Program-made: the position numbers and the translations under genes | Shown here: positions 46,570 to 55,142 of the stretch, in pieces | How the letters are laid out: the number at the start of each line of letters is the position of its first letter | Position numbering within the stretch: the first letter of the stretch is position 1 | The notes under the pieces: model-generated | The model's input: only the letters and a program-made list of their open reading frames with translations | What the model was told of the DNA's origin: nothing | The model's database searches: none | From: Loktanella sp. DSM 29012 | GTDB taxonomy: Bacteria > Pseudomonadota > Alphaproteobacteria > Rhodobacterales > Rhodobacteraceae | DNA: 64,000 bases | Assembly: GCF_900110705.1 (NCBI RefSeq) | Contig: NZ_FOEJ01000002.1 | Span: 464,131-528,130, forward strand | Direction: 5' to 3'

Positions 46570-47648
46570 TCTTCGGTCACCGCGGCGGCGTCATCGACGA
46601 TTTCGACGGGGGCACCGTCTGTCAGATTGTCCCAGCCCGAAATCACAACCTCGTCATCTTGTGACAACCCTTCACGCACCTCGGTCAGCGCACCCAGAGA
46701 GCTGCCGACGACGACATCCGTGCGCACGGCGGCGGAATCGCGGGCCACATAGACATAGGTCGTCAGCCCTTCGCTGATGATGGCGTCATCGGGGATCGCA
46801 AGACCGTCGTAGGTGTCGAAAACCAGACGCGCGTCAGCGAACATGCCCCCCACGAGCTGACCGTCGGGGTTAGGGATCTCGGCCCGGATCGTGAAGCTGC
46901 GAGTTGCAAGGTCGATCTGGGGCGCACGGACCGTCACCTCGCCCTCAAAACTCGCGTCAGGATAGGCGGGCGTGGTGATCGTGACACCCTGCCCCGGCGC
47001 GACGCGCTCGTAGTAGCGTTCGGGCAGGCTGGCACTGACTTGCACGACCGACAGATCCGACAGGTCCGTGACGGGCATACTCCCATCAAGCACGGCCCCC
47101 GGCTCTACGTCGATCAGCCCCAGCGTGCCGGCGAAGGGCGCTGTGATCGACAAATCCTCCAGCGCCGCGCGAGCCTGCATGACGGCAGCCTCCGCCCGGG
47201 CATAGGCGGCACGCGCGGACTCGAGCCGGGTCTCGGCGGCAGTGTTTCGGTCGGCGAGTTCGTCGACGCGTGCCAATTCCTGGGATGTCTCGGCCAAGCT
47301 CGCCTCCGCTTCGGCCAGCGTCGCCCGGGCGGCGCGCTCATCGAGCTGGATCAGCAGGTCGCCGGTTGCGACCTGATCGCCGGAAGAGACGGGCACAGCG
47401 GTCACGCGGCCAGGCACCGTCGGCGTCAGTGCGACGGTACGCAGCGGCATGAGGGTCCCGACGGCAGTGATGGCATCGTCGATGGTCTGCGTCTGCGGGC
47501 GGGTGACGCCTACGGCGGCTTTGGACTGCGGCGGTGGGCCGCCCGCTTCGGCCTCGCCGCTCAGCAGCACCTGCGTGCCCCACAGGCCCGCCGCAGCACA
47601 GGCCGCGACGACACACAATCCGAACAAGACCTTGAAAACGCGACCCAT
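46566..47648 (-). CDS. RND efflux adaptor (membrane fusion protein)
   Basis: The 360-residue protein has one N-terminal membrane helix/signal (VFKVLFGLCVVAACAAAGLW), a lipoyl/barrel-sandwich domain (VALTPTVPGRVTAVPVSSGD, PFAGTLGLIDVEPGAVLDG) interrupted by an alpha-helical hairpin (about residues 105-150), and a beta-barrel. It links the permease to an outer-membrane channel. ATG 47648 is five bases from GGAG; the GTG two codons before it is not preferred. First gene of the pair. Confidence 0.93.
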   Translation of the reverse strand: MGRVFKVLFGLCVVAACAAAGLWGTQVLLSGEAEAGGPPPQSKAAVGVTRPQTQTIDDAITAVGTLMPLRTVALTPTVPGRVTAVPVSSGDQVATGDLLIQLDERAARATLAEAEASLAETSQELARVDELADRNTAAETRLESARAAYARAEAAVMQARAALEDLSITAPFAGTLGLIDVEPGAVLDGSMPVTDLSDLSVVQVSASLPERYYERVAPGQGVTITTPAYPDASFEGEVTVRAPQIDLATRSFTIRAEIPNPDGQLVGGMFADARLVFDTYDGLAIPDDAIISEGLTTYVYVARDSAAVRTDVVVGSSLGALTEVREGLSQDDEVVISGWDNLTDGAPVEIVDDAAAVTEE

Positions 47649-48296
47649 AAACACTCCAACGATGATACGGACAACTAGCGGTTTGGGCCACGCATCAAGT
47701 CTGTCGCGTCATTCTGTCGCAGGTCGGTCATTGCCGGACCAGAGCGGCAGGGTGACCTGCCCCCCTGAACACTCCGCTATTTGGGGATGTGACCGGTCCG
47801 GCATGCCAGTTCCGGCAACGTAGACAAGGCGCGTGCAGGCGGAGACACAAAGTATCATGATACTGGCAAAGGCATTTCCCGCCTTAGCCCTATGAAAGAC
47901 TGGATTGTCACCGACATCCCTGCCCTGCGGATCGTAGGTCGCCGAACCGCGCCAAAGCGTTGTGAACTTGCAAGTCTACGCTTTGCGCGACCTATTCCGT
48001 GATCAAGCTCTCGTTGATGAAAAGACAACATTGTCGTCGATGGCCTCGGATATGAACCCCACCTTCGGATGGACTGACAACGGGCGCACCCGGACTTGCA
48101 CGGGCCCGGATTATGCGGCTGCGATCGCCGCCACGTTGTCGGTCATCGAGGACCTGATAGGGACTTCGATTTCCACGCCTTGTCTGACTGATCTTACTCC
48201 TGCGGCAGGATTCAAAAGTGTTTGGGAAGCCGTTGCGGCGCGTGACCCGCCACTGAACTTTCATCCTGCTTCCACGAGCAAAACGGCAACGCAAAA
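47649..48296. other. 650-bp region with no confident gene
   Basis: This holds the adaptor promoter and then mixed sequence up to the island edge. An unbroken plus-strand frame from 47962 to 48423 (SDMNPTFGWTDNGRTRTC, YAAAIAATLSVIEDLIG) matches nothing I know, lacks a convincing ribosome site and runs through a hairpin, so I do not call it a gene. A short TATCATGATA palindrome occurs near 47854-47863. Confidence 0.4.
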
Positions 48297-48314
48297 AGCC
48301 ACCCTGGGGTGGCT
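48297..48314 (-). terminator. terminator-like hairpin beyond the helicase-PLD gene
   Basis: AGCCACCC (48297-48304) and GGGTGGCT (48307-48314) form an 8-bp stem whose innermost pairs must open, followed on the minus strand by TTTTTGC. It lies about 155 bp beyond the stop of the helicase-PLD gene. Confidence 0.6.
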
Positions 48315-48343
48315 GTTATCTCATTGTGATCGTGTAGTAATTT

Positions 48344-48354
48344 TGGTTGCGGGA
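48344..48354 (-). other. tRNA-3'-end-like short sequence at island edge
   Basis: On the minus strand this reads TCCCGCAACCA, the last bases of many alphaproteobacterial tRNAs including CCA, but the rest of a tRNA is missing. It lies where housekeeping sequence gives way to defence genes, so it may be a leftover attachment site. Only 11 bases match, so chance is possible. Confidence 0.22.
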
Positions 48355-48468
48355 GGGCGCATTGACCTAGACCGAACTTCTATGAGAATTCAAAATAAGG
48401 TGTCACGGTGCCTGCAGCAATGAAAACAACGGTGCCGGGGAATAACCGCTGGCAGGTTGCATGGCCCT

Positions 48469-51400
48469 CTACTGCGGGCTGCGCAGTCCAAGGTTCTCAC
48501 GGAACCGTTCGATTTCGTTGGCCATTTCGGCGCCACTGTAAACCAGCGATGTCTCGTGGCGCGCATATCTGCCAACACGATCCGCACTCAACCAATTGAA
48601 TGAGCCGATGCAGAATACATCCTCATCAGCCGTGACGACCTTACTGTGAAGTTGGCTGACGGGATGAAGGGTGACCCCTATAGCACTGAGGGCTGACTCC
48701 GCCTCATCGTATTGGCTAACGCCGTCATCATTGATTTTGTCGTTCAGGACTAGATCAGCGTAAACGTCAATCCTCACGCCACGCGCAGTGGCGTCTCGCA
48801 TCAACGACAAGAAACCATTTTTCTCCATCGTGCTTTTGATGGTCCACGGGCTGACAATCTCCACCGTCTTTTGTGCGGAGGTGAGGATATCACGCAGGAA
48901 TATGTCATGATCATCGGCATCACGGAGCATCTTAACTTCAGCCGCTCTCTTTTTGAGGTCCTCCCGCGGTTGGACGTCAAATTCGAGGGCGTTTTCAGGT
49001 CGGGCAAACAGAAACGTACTCAGCACTCCTCGTGGACTGCCATGAGGTGCCATTGAAAACAGATCCATGTCGCCGAAGACGAGGAAGTTGTCCTTTGCGC
49101 GTGACACCGCCACGTTCAGCATTGAAGTGGAACTATCGATAAACGACCCGTCCGCACCTTTGGCATAGGCGGGAGAAAACAGGACGATGGGGCGTTCAGC
49201 TCCCTGAAGTGAGTGAACCGTGCCAATTGTCATGGCGCCAGCGCCCACGGTACGGATGCCAGCAGCGCCACAGGCCTGTCGCAACTCTTGGGCTTGTTTT
49301 GCGAAGGGAGTGACGATGGCAAGAATGTCTTCGAGCTTTTGTTGATAGTGGCTTTCGAGGTTGTCGCGGTGGGCCACAAGCCAAGCAGCAATGGTCTGCG
49401 CTTCCGCTGGGTTGAACCGGCTTCCGCCTGCGAAATATGCAGCCCCATCAATGTGAAGATATCCCATCGGAGGAAGATCAATGCCCTTGGCCGGTCCCCG
49501 TTTGGGCTGCAAATGCCCGCGGTAGCACAGAACGTTGCTGAACTCGATGATTTCGTCAAAGCAGCGTCGGTGCTCGAACAGGTAAAGACCGCGATCAAGA
49601 TCCGGGTAGGGTTGATAGCGACAGGCGTTCTGCGCACAGGCCATAACGCTGCCTGAATGGGAAAGAAAACCGGCCGACAAAACTTCCACCAGCGCAGTTT
49701 CGTCCATGTCTTCCGGGATCACATCAAATTTTGCCAGGTTTCCAAAATCTATCGCCTTTGGAATGCAGGAAATCGGCTCGATCTGTCGTGTGTCCCCAAC
49801 AACTAACGCCTGTTTTGCCAATGCCAACGAAGGTGCCGCGATCTCCGGCAGGACCTGTCCTGCTTCGTCGATGATCAATAGGTCAATGAAGTCATAAAGA
49901 TAGTCATCGACAAAGGCGTTGCCGCGTTTAGCCCGGCAGACCATCTTACCCGGAAGGGTCGCGAAAGTGGCTACGGCGCATGGCGTTAGCATCATTCGGC
50001 GGTGCCAGCGTGGAATTACGGCTGTTTTGCCGCTTCGTTTCTGCTCCTTGTCAATATCAGGCAGCACCTTCTCCATCTCCAAAAGCCATCGCCCTTCCCA
50101 ATAATGTGTGGCGAGAAGAAAGAGCGGAAAGCGGACATGGCAATCGGCAAAACTGTCGATGTCGTTGGTCTCTGGGTCAGCGAGATCCGCAGACAAGTTC
50201 GTCACGGCCGACTGGTATCGCTCACCGGCAGTCTCTGCCTCCGCAATAAGCGACGTCGCCCGTTTAACGGATTTTGTGGCGGTTTCTGCTGCGGACCTGG
50301 CTTCAGACTTTTTATTTTGAATATCGGTTCCGGCTGCGGATACATGAGACAGTTGGTCTGCCAAATCACCAAATCCAGCCTCACGAAAAACTGTGCGGGC
50401 AGCGGCAAGGCGTTTGCGGGCGACAGAAGGCAAAAAAGAGGAAAAGGCCAAGAGCGCAGATTCGTTGCCGACATGGCGATCCCACCGTTGCGCAAGTTCT
50501 TCAACCTTTGACAGACTGCTTTGTGCCTCGGTCAGGTGCTTTTGACGCTCACCCAGAGCCGCCCCGGCATCGCTTCCCAATTCGGCGGTTAAAGTTGTTT
50601 GAGACCGCAACTTTTCTGCATGCGCTTTATCAATGTTGGTCATCTTCGCGATTTGCGCGTTGATGCGATCCCGCAGACGTTTCGTTACTTCCTCAACATC
50701 CTCCAGATCCTGATCTTCGAATGCGTCCTGCGCCTTCGCGAGATAGGCGGCCTTCGCTTTCGTCACGTAAGCCTGTGTCTCAAGCGTTTTGACAAAAGAT
50801 TCCGTCTGGTAGGTTTTGGACGCTTCCTGTTCGCGTGCCGCAGAAGACAAAAACAGGCCGAAGCTCTTGATGTCAGGCAACCACCGTCCGGCAAATGGTC
50901 CTGTACCAACGGCGTAGTCTTTTCCAAATGCATCGATAATGTTTGTGACGGCCTGGTTGTTGGCGGAAGCCGCAACAATCACCGGGGGATCGCCTTCTTC
51001 TGCGGCCGCCTTCACCCAGGCGCTGGCAATGGCAGAAAGGAGCATTGTCGTTTTGCCCGTTCCCGGAGGCCCGTTGACAGCGGTGATCTCGCCATGTTCT
51101 GCCTTCGCCATATGGGCCAGAACATCCCTTTGGTTCTCGGCTGTGGGAAAGATGTCGTTGGAGTGTCCCAGCCGTTCGGACAAAGCATACGGCTTGGGAA
51201 GCAAAGGCGACAAAGAGCGTGGGACAATGCGCGCATAGTTTCGCATCAGCGACGGGACGTCGTCGCGTGCCACCAGATCGTCGTAGAGCGAAAGGATGCC
51301 TCGAACCATCGCCGAGGCATCATCGGCAATTTCGAAGAAACCCGGGCGGCGCTCCGCAAAACTGGCGTCGGTATCAAACCAGTCGCCGGAAACCACTTCC

Positions 51401-51930
51401 AGCAGCTGATCACAGAATTTCAGGTAACGGGTCCAACCTTCAGCATGAGCACTGATTGAATGTTCTTTTCCGAAGCCGCCGCCGGAGAGAAATTTGTCCT
51501 GCGCTTCGACCGTCCCGATCGACAGGGCGCCCGTAGTCAAAGGTTCTAACAGATCGCGTGGAATGAGCGTCCGCCCAGGCAGTATGTATCCGCCGCGGGT
51601 CAGAACCGCTTCAGAAACGATCGGAGCCAGAGCATCAGGCAACGCATCCTGCCGGGCTGTGCCATGGTTCACCGTGCGTGCATAAACCCGCGGCCATAAC
51701 CGGATCGGAACAGAGCCTTCTCCTTCATCGCGCCCCTCGAAAATCGCCTGAGTCTGACGCGGCGAAAGACGACCGGCTTCCATTGAATGCGAGCTCAGAC
51801 GTACGTTACGCCTCAGCTCGGTCAGCCGGAAACGCCCTTTGCCGAACATGCTGTCAGAAACGCTGGCCCGCCAGTAGCTCAACAGCTTTGAGGCATCATC
51901 CTGAGTGGAAGCGGGAATATCTTTAAGCAT
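48469..51930 (-). CDS. SF1 helicase fused to a C-terminal phospholipase-D-type nuclease domain
   Basis: The 1153-residue protein has a unique N-terminal region (about 1-260), Walker A NGPPGTGKTTML (about 286-297), a long helical insertion rich in Ala/Lys/Glu (about 375-600), Walker B LLIIDEAGQVLPE (684-696), SF1 motif III VVGDTRQIEP, motif V/VI TIGTVHSLQGAERPIV and LNVAVSRAKDNF, and a C-terminal PLD half-site LHSKVVTADEDVFCIGSFN (about 1094-1112; HxK...GSxN). One HKD site means it probably works as a dimer. Helicase-nuclease fusions of this kind occur in anti-phage islands; the role here is inferred. No SF1 helicase gene of this type is usual in the core genome. Confidence 0.8.
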   Translation of the reverse strand: MLKDIPASTQDDASKLLSYWRASVSDSMFGKGRFRLTELRRNVRLSSHSMEAGRLSPRQTQAIFEGRDEGEGSVPIRLWPRVYARTVNHGTARQDALPDALAPIVSEAVLTRGGYILPGRTLIPRDLLEPLTTGALSIGTVEAQDKFLSGGGFGKEHSISAHAEGWTRYLKFCDQLLEVVSGDWFDTDASFAERRPGFFEIADDASAMVRGILSLYDDLVARDDVPSLMRNYARIVPRSLSPLLPKPYALSERLGHSNDIFPTAENQRDVLAHMAKAEHGEITAVNGPPGTGKTTMLLSAIASAWVKAAAEEGDPPVIVAASANNQAVTNIIDAFGKDYAVGTGPFAGRWLPDIKSFGLFLSSAAREQEASKTYQTESFVKTLETQAYVTKAKAAYLAKAQDAFEDQDLEDVEEVTKRLRDRINAQIAKMTNIDKAHAEKLRSQTTLTAELGSDAGAALGERQKHLTEAQSSLSKVEELAQRWDRHVGNESALLAFSSFLPSVARKRLAAARTVFREAGFGDLADQLSHVSAAGTDIQNKKSEARSAAETATKSVKRATSLIAEAETAGERYQSAVTNLSADLADPETNDIDSFADCHVRFPLFLLATHYWEGRWLLEMEKVLPDIDKEQKRSGKTAVIPRWHRRMMLTPCAVATFATLPGKMVCRAKRGNAFVDDYLYDFIDLLIIDEAGQVLPEIAAPSLALAKQALVVGDTRQIEPISCIPKAIDFGNLAKFDVIPEDMDETALVEVLSAGFLSHSGSVMACAQNACRYQPYPDLDRGLYLFEHRRCFDEIIEFSNVLCYRGHLQPKRGPAKGIDLPPMGYLHIDGAAYFAGGSRFNPAEAQTIAAWLVAHRDNLESHYQQKLEDILAIVTPFAKQAQELRQACGAAGIRTVGAGAMTIGTVHSLQGAERPIVLFSPAYAKGADGSFIDSSTSMLNVAVSRAKDNFLVFGDMDLFSMAPHGSPRGVLSTFLFARPENALEFDVQPREDLKKRAAEVKMLRDADDHDIFLRDILTSAQKTVEIVSPWTIKSTMEKNGFLSLMRDATARGVRIDVYADLVLNDKINDDGVSQYDEAESALSAIGVTLHPVSQLHSKVVTADEDVFCIGSFNWLSADRVGRYARHETSLVYSGAEMANEIERFRENLGLRSPQ

Positions 51931-51961
51931 CAGAAAATTGAACTCACTAGCTGTTTCAAAA

Positions 51962-51990
51962 TCGATAATTTATTCGATCTGAATTATCGA
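51962..51990. promoter_or_regulatory. inverted repeat upstream of the helicase-PLD gene
   Basis: TCGATAATT (51962-51970) and AATTATCGA (51982-51990) are perfect 9-base arms 11 bases apart, 32 bp before the helicase start in AT-rich DNA. The spacing gives half-site centres two helical turns apart, as for a dimeric repressor. No regulator gene is next to it. Confidence 0.5.
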
Positions 51991-52060
51991 AAAATGTTTT
52001 TTCGGGAATTGGCAGCTGGCGATCCAGCGGTTGCGTTGGCGTCAGTCTGATGAAATTTCT

Positions 52061-53056
52061 TCAATAAGACTGCTTTTCAGGTATGACACCACGGACGCCA
52101 CCACGCGGGTGCGGCACGTCTTCGTCTCGACGCGGGATCAGATGCACGTGACAATGCAAGATCGTCTGCCCCGCAGACTTCCCCGCGTTTACACCGACAT
52201 TAAATCCAGTGACAGTCTGGTCTTCGTCTTGAATGCTTGAACGAAGATCGTCCAGCATTCGGCGGAACGCGTTCAGTTCTGGTTGAAACAGATCGAAGTA
52301 GTCAGCCACGTGGCGCTTTGGAATGACGAGCGTGTGCAACGGCGTCACCGGAAATCCGTCCCTGATCGCGTAGCACAGTTCGTTCTCGGCGATCACCCGA
52401 TCCGCTGGAATCTCACAAAAGATACATCCTGCTTCGCGATCCCCATAGGTCTCCACGACTCCGCGAAAGTCCGCATCGTCGAGGTCACGCTTGTTGGTGT
52501 TGCATGTGATGCAGAGCGCTTGAAAGTTGCTGAGGTCGTCCTGGCCGCCTCTGTTGCGTGGAACAATATGGTCGACGTGAAGCGCCACCTCTTCCGCAGA
52601 TGCGCCGCATAGTTCGCAACGGTACTTGGCACGCTTCAGAACCTCGTAACGGATTGATCCCGGAACATATCCCTTGGCGTTGGCACGATGCTGCCAAATG
52701 TTGCTGCCGCGGCGTTCGATGTAGTCGGCGATCTTCTCGTCACACTCGGCGACCAATCGGTCTCGGTCCTCGGCGTCCACATCGACGAAGTCATTCAATC
52801 GAAAACCGACGATGCGGTTTCCATCTTTTACGGGGATGACAACGCCGTTGTCGCTGAGAACCTTACCAACCATATTCTTGGTTCGAATTTCATAATACTC
52901 GATTTGCGAGCGATCGTGCGACAAAAGCGCTTTCGCGATTTGCTCGACGTTCGCCTCACCGCCAGACCGCAGAAGTTCACGGAGCATCACCGGTTGATAC
53001 ACATGTGACATGCGCATCTGCTGGGTGATGTATCGGTGTAGCTGATCAGTACTCAT
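52061..53056 (-). CDS. HNH endonuclease-HIT hydrolase fusion protein
   Basis: The 331-residue protein has an N-terminal winged-helix-like part (about 1-90), an HNH domain (CELC...LHVDHIVPRNRGG...CITCNTNKRD, 147-190, with the zinc Cys pairs) and a C-terminal HIT domain (about 208-331) with the catalytic HCHVHLIP (301-308). HNH domains cut DNA; HIT proteins hydrolyse or transfer nucleotide phosphates, so the fusion could cut DNA and process nucleotidyl ends, or use a nucleotide signal. It is divergent from the reverse-transcriptase gene with 416 bp between. Defence function inferred from the island. Confidence 0.85.
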   Translation of the reverse strand: MSTDQLHRYITQQMRMSHVYQPVMLRELLRSGGEANVEQIAKALLSHDRSQIEYYEIRTKNMVGKVLSDNGVVIPVKDGNRIVGFRLNDFVDVDAEDRDRLVAECDEKIADYIERRGSNIWQHRANAKGYVPGSIRYEVLKRAKYRCELCGASAEEVALHVDHIVPRNRGGQDDLSNFQALCITCNTNKRDLDDADFRGVVETYGDREAGCIFCEIPADRVIAENELCYAIRDGFPVTPLHTLVIPKRHVADYFDLFQPELNAFRRMLDDLRSSIQDEDQTVTGFNVGVNAGKSAGQTILHCHVHLIPRRDEDVPHPRGGVRGVIPEKQSY

Positions 53057-53472
53057 TTCCAGGACTTTAACGACCCAGTGACGGCTCGCAAGCGTTTGTC
53101 TAGATCGTCAATCTCCACACTGGCATAAGGCAGAACGCCTGAGCTTAATCACGCCCTTGAAAGATCAAAAAGTCCAGCGGAACCTGTGCGTACGGTTTTC
53201 GGTAGGTGCCCGAAGGAATTTCTTCTGCGCTTGTAGATCAACGCCTTGTCCATAAAGGGCGGATTCCGGACCTTCGCTGCGAAAGCAACTTAGATAGAGG
53301 GACTGCCAAGAAGCAGACATCTACTAAGATGTGATCGCCAGTGGTCATCCGCGACGAATTTGTGCAGGGTGTCACGTAGGGTGTGGTATTCAAACGTATC
53401 ACGCGCACGATAGACTCCCGCTAGCGGGCCCCTTAAGTTTACTAAGGATCAAACGCCAACAGCCGAGGTATA
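53057..53472. other. 416-bp non-coding region upstream of the RT gene, candidate ncRNA
   Basis: No gene fits here. Three small hairpins are visible on the RT strand: ACATCT-ACTA-AGATGT (53317-53332), the palindrome CCCGCTAGCGGG (53417-53428), and CCTTA-N7-TAAGG (53431-53447), the last ending 25 bases before the RT start. Several defence RTs use an upstream non-coding RNA as template or scaffold, so this segment is a candidate. It must also hold the promoters of both divergent genes. Confidence 0.4.
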
Positions 53473-54954
53473 ATGCCCGAAGTAAAGTCGACAAAAGAGT
53501 TCTTTGAATACGATTACTTTAGCGCTCTTTTCCCTATGGAAACCTGTCGTTTCTTGATCGAGAATGGTGAAAAGAGGATACGGGATCACATCAAGAAGTG
53601 CTTAAGCGAAAAGCCAGAAGATGGTGCATTTCAGTTTATGGCACAGACAAGAGTTTACGCGTCTAAGCCCAAAAACCATTTACGTCGGACTGTAAAGCTT
53701 GATCCCGTTTCGGAGTTTTTCCTCTATGATGTAGTTTATCAGAATCGATCTCGGTTCCGGAAACCTTTCAAAGACGATAAGAAGCACTTTGGTTACCGCT
53801 TCGAAGTAGGCGAACCTCTTTCAGCTTCATCATCTTACAAGGGTTTCAAACAGGCCCAATCTGCCTATGAGGCTCTATATGACCACTCTTTGAGTTTCGA
53901 TGTCGCTTCCTACTTTAATGGGATTTACCACCATGATATCGTGTCTTGGTTTGCGAATGCCGGTGCGAACGCTAAAGACGTCAACTCACTAGGTACATTT
54001 TTGCGTCAGATAAATTCTGGGCGAAGCATCGACTGTTGGCCGCAGGGAATTTACCCAGCGAAAATGGTAGGAAATGATTTCCTACGGTTTGTTGAACAAC
54101 ATCATGCGATCAAGTCATCTGCGATTGTCAGATTTATGGATGACTTTTGCCTATATTCGGACGACCCCGAGGCACTTACTATCGACTTTCATTCGATCCA
54201 AAAGCTGCTTGGACAAAAAGGGTTGTCGGTCAACCCAAGTAAGACCAAGATAGGTGCAAAGGATGGTACAAAAATCGAGGAAGAAGTCGACGATGTTAAA
54301 GCAAGTTTGCTTGCTAAGCGTCGTATTGCTGATAAGCATGCTTATGTCGACGATTTTGAAGCCGCGCTTGAAGCCCTCCAGCTCACCGAAGAAGAACTCC
54401 AATACATCCGAACTCTATTGCATGCTGAACATCTTGAAGAGGAAGATGCAGAGCTCATACTGAGTGTCTTCAGAGATTATACAGAAGAGGTACGCCCCCA
54501 CCTAGCTGGTTTTGCGCGGGCGTTCCCACACTTAGCCAAGAATATCTGGTCATTCTGCAAACACTTAGAAGATAACGAAATTATAGGTCAGTTTTTGGAA
54601 GAATCCGCCGATAACAGTGGATTGCAAGAGTACCAATTGTTCTGGTTTGCTTGGATTTTGCAGGACTTTCTCATGGATACAGAGTTTGCTCCTCGCATTA
54701 TTGGAAAACTCTATGATCACAAGAATGCGACAGACATCTCGAAAGCGAAAATCCTAGAGATACCAGACAACAGATATGGACTGCTCGAAATGAGGGACGG
54801 TCATCTGGTGGCTGGTCGTTCGGATTGGTTGGCTTGGGCGAGTGCAGTTGGACATCGTAATCTCCTGCCAATTTCTCGGAACCACAAACTTGAGTATTTT
54901 GGCAACTCATCTCAGATGAATTTCTTGATCAAATCAATTGTCACCGACGCCTAG
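53473..54954 (+). CDS. reverse transcriptase of the antiviral/unknown-group class
   Basis: The 493-residue protein has the RT motifs: KLDPVSEFFLYDVVYQN (75-91), the first catalytic Asp in LSFDVASYFNGIY (D143), WPQGIYPAKMVGN (189-201), the catalytic pair in RFMDDFCLYS (D223 D224; FMDD for the usual YxDD) and KGLSVNPSKTKI (249-260). A helical C-terminal domain of about 230 residues follows. There is no group II intron maturase or endonuclease domain and no retron msr-msd seen. It fits the Abi/DRT/unknown-group RTs, but I cannot place it in a numbered type. The gene is clearly AT-richer than the core genome, suggesting recent transfer. Confidence 0.85.
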   Translation: MPEVKSTKEFFEYDYFSALFPMETCRFLIENGEKRIRDHIKKCLSEKPEDGAFQFMAQTRVYASKPKNHLRRTVKLDPVSEFFLYDVVYQNRSRFRKPFKDDKKHFGYRFEVGEPLSASSSYKGFKQAQSAYEALYDHSLSFDVASYFNGIYHHDIVSWFANAGANAKDVNSLGTFLRQINSGRSIDCWPQGIYPAKMVGNDFLRFVEQHHAIKSSAIVRFMDDFCLYSDDPEALTIDFHSIQKLLGQKGLSVNPSKTKIGAKDGTKIEEEVDDVKASLLAKRRIADKHAYVDDFEAALEALQLTEEELQYIRTLLHAEHLEEEDAELILSVFRDYTEEVRPHLAGFARAFPHLAKNIWSFCKHLEDNEIIGQFLEESADNSGLQEYQLFWFAWILQDFLMDTEFAPRIIGKLYDHKNATDISKAKILEIPDNRYGLLEMRDGHLVAGRSDWLAWASAVGHRNLLPISRNHKLEYFGNSSQMNFLIKSIVTDA

Positions 54955-55142
54955 TACAGTTTTAATGACAGGGTCTGTGCATCGTTGATCTAAGCATACG
55001 TTGAGCCACAGTTAATTGTTATCGCTCAATGGCATGCCTGCGATGCATAGCTTTGGGGTATTCTCCGACGATGACATTAGTCACCTAGAAAGTGACATCG
55101 CGCTGGACACTGATAGAGACAACCAAAGCAGACGAGTTTTTT

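Noticed and set aside
47962..48423. Possible 153-residue gene at the island edge
   Set aside because: No recognisable motif, poor start context, and the frame runs through a hairpin with a T-run.
48344..48430. A complete tRNA gene
   Set aside because: Only the last 11 bases resemble a tRNA end; no anticodon or D/T arms can be folded.
53473..54954. Group II intron or retron RT
   Set aside because: No maturase/HNH C-terminus, no intron domain V-like end and no msr-msd inverted repeats seen; the motifs fit Abi/unknown-group RTs better.
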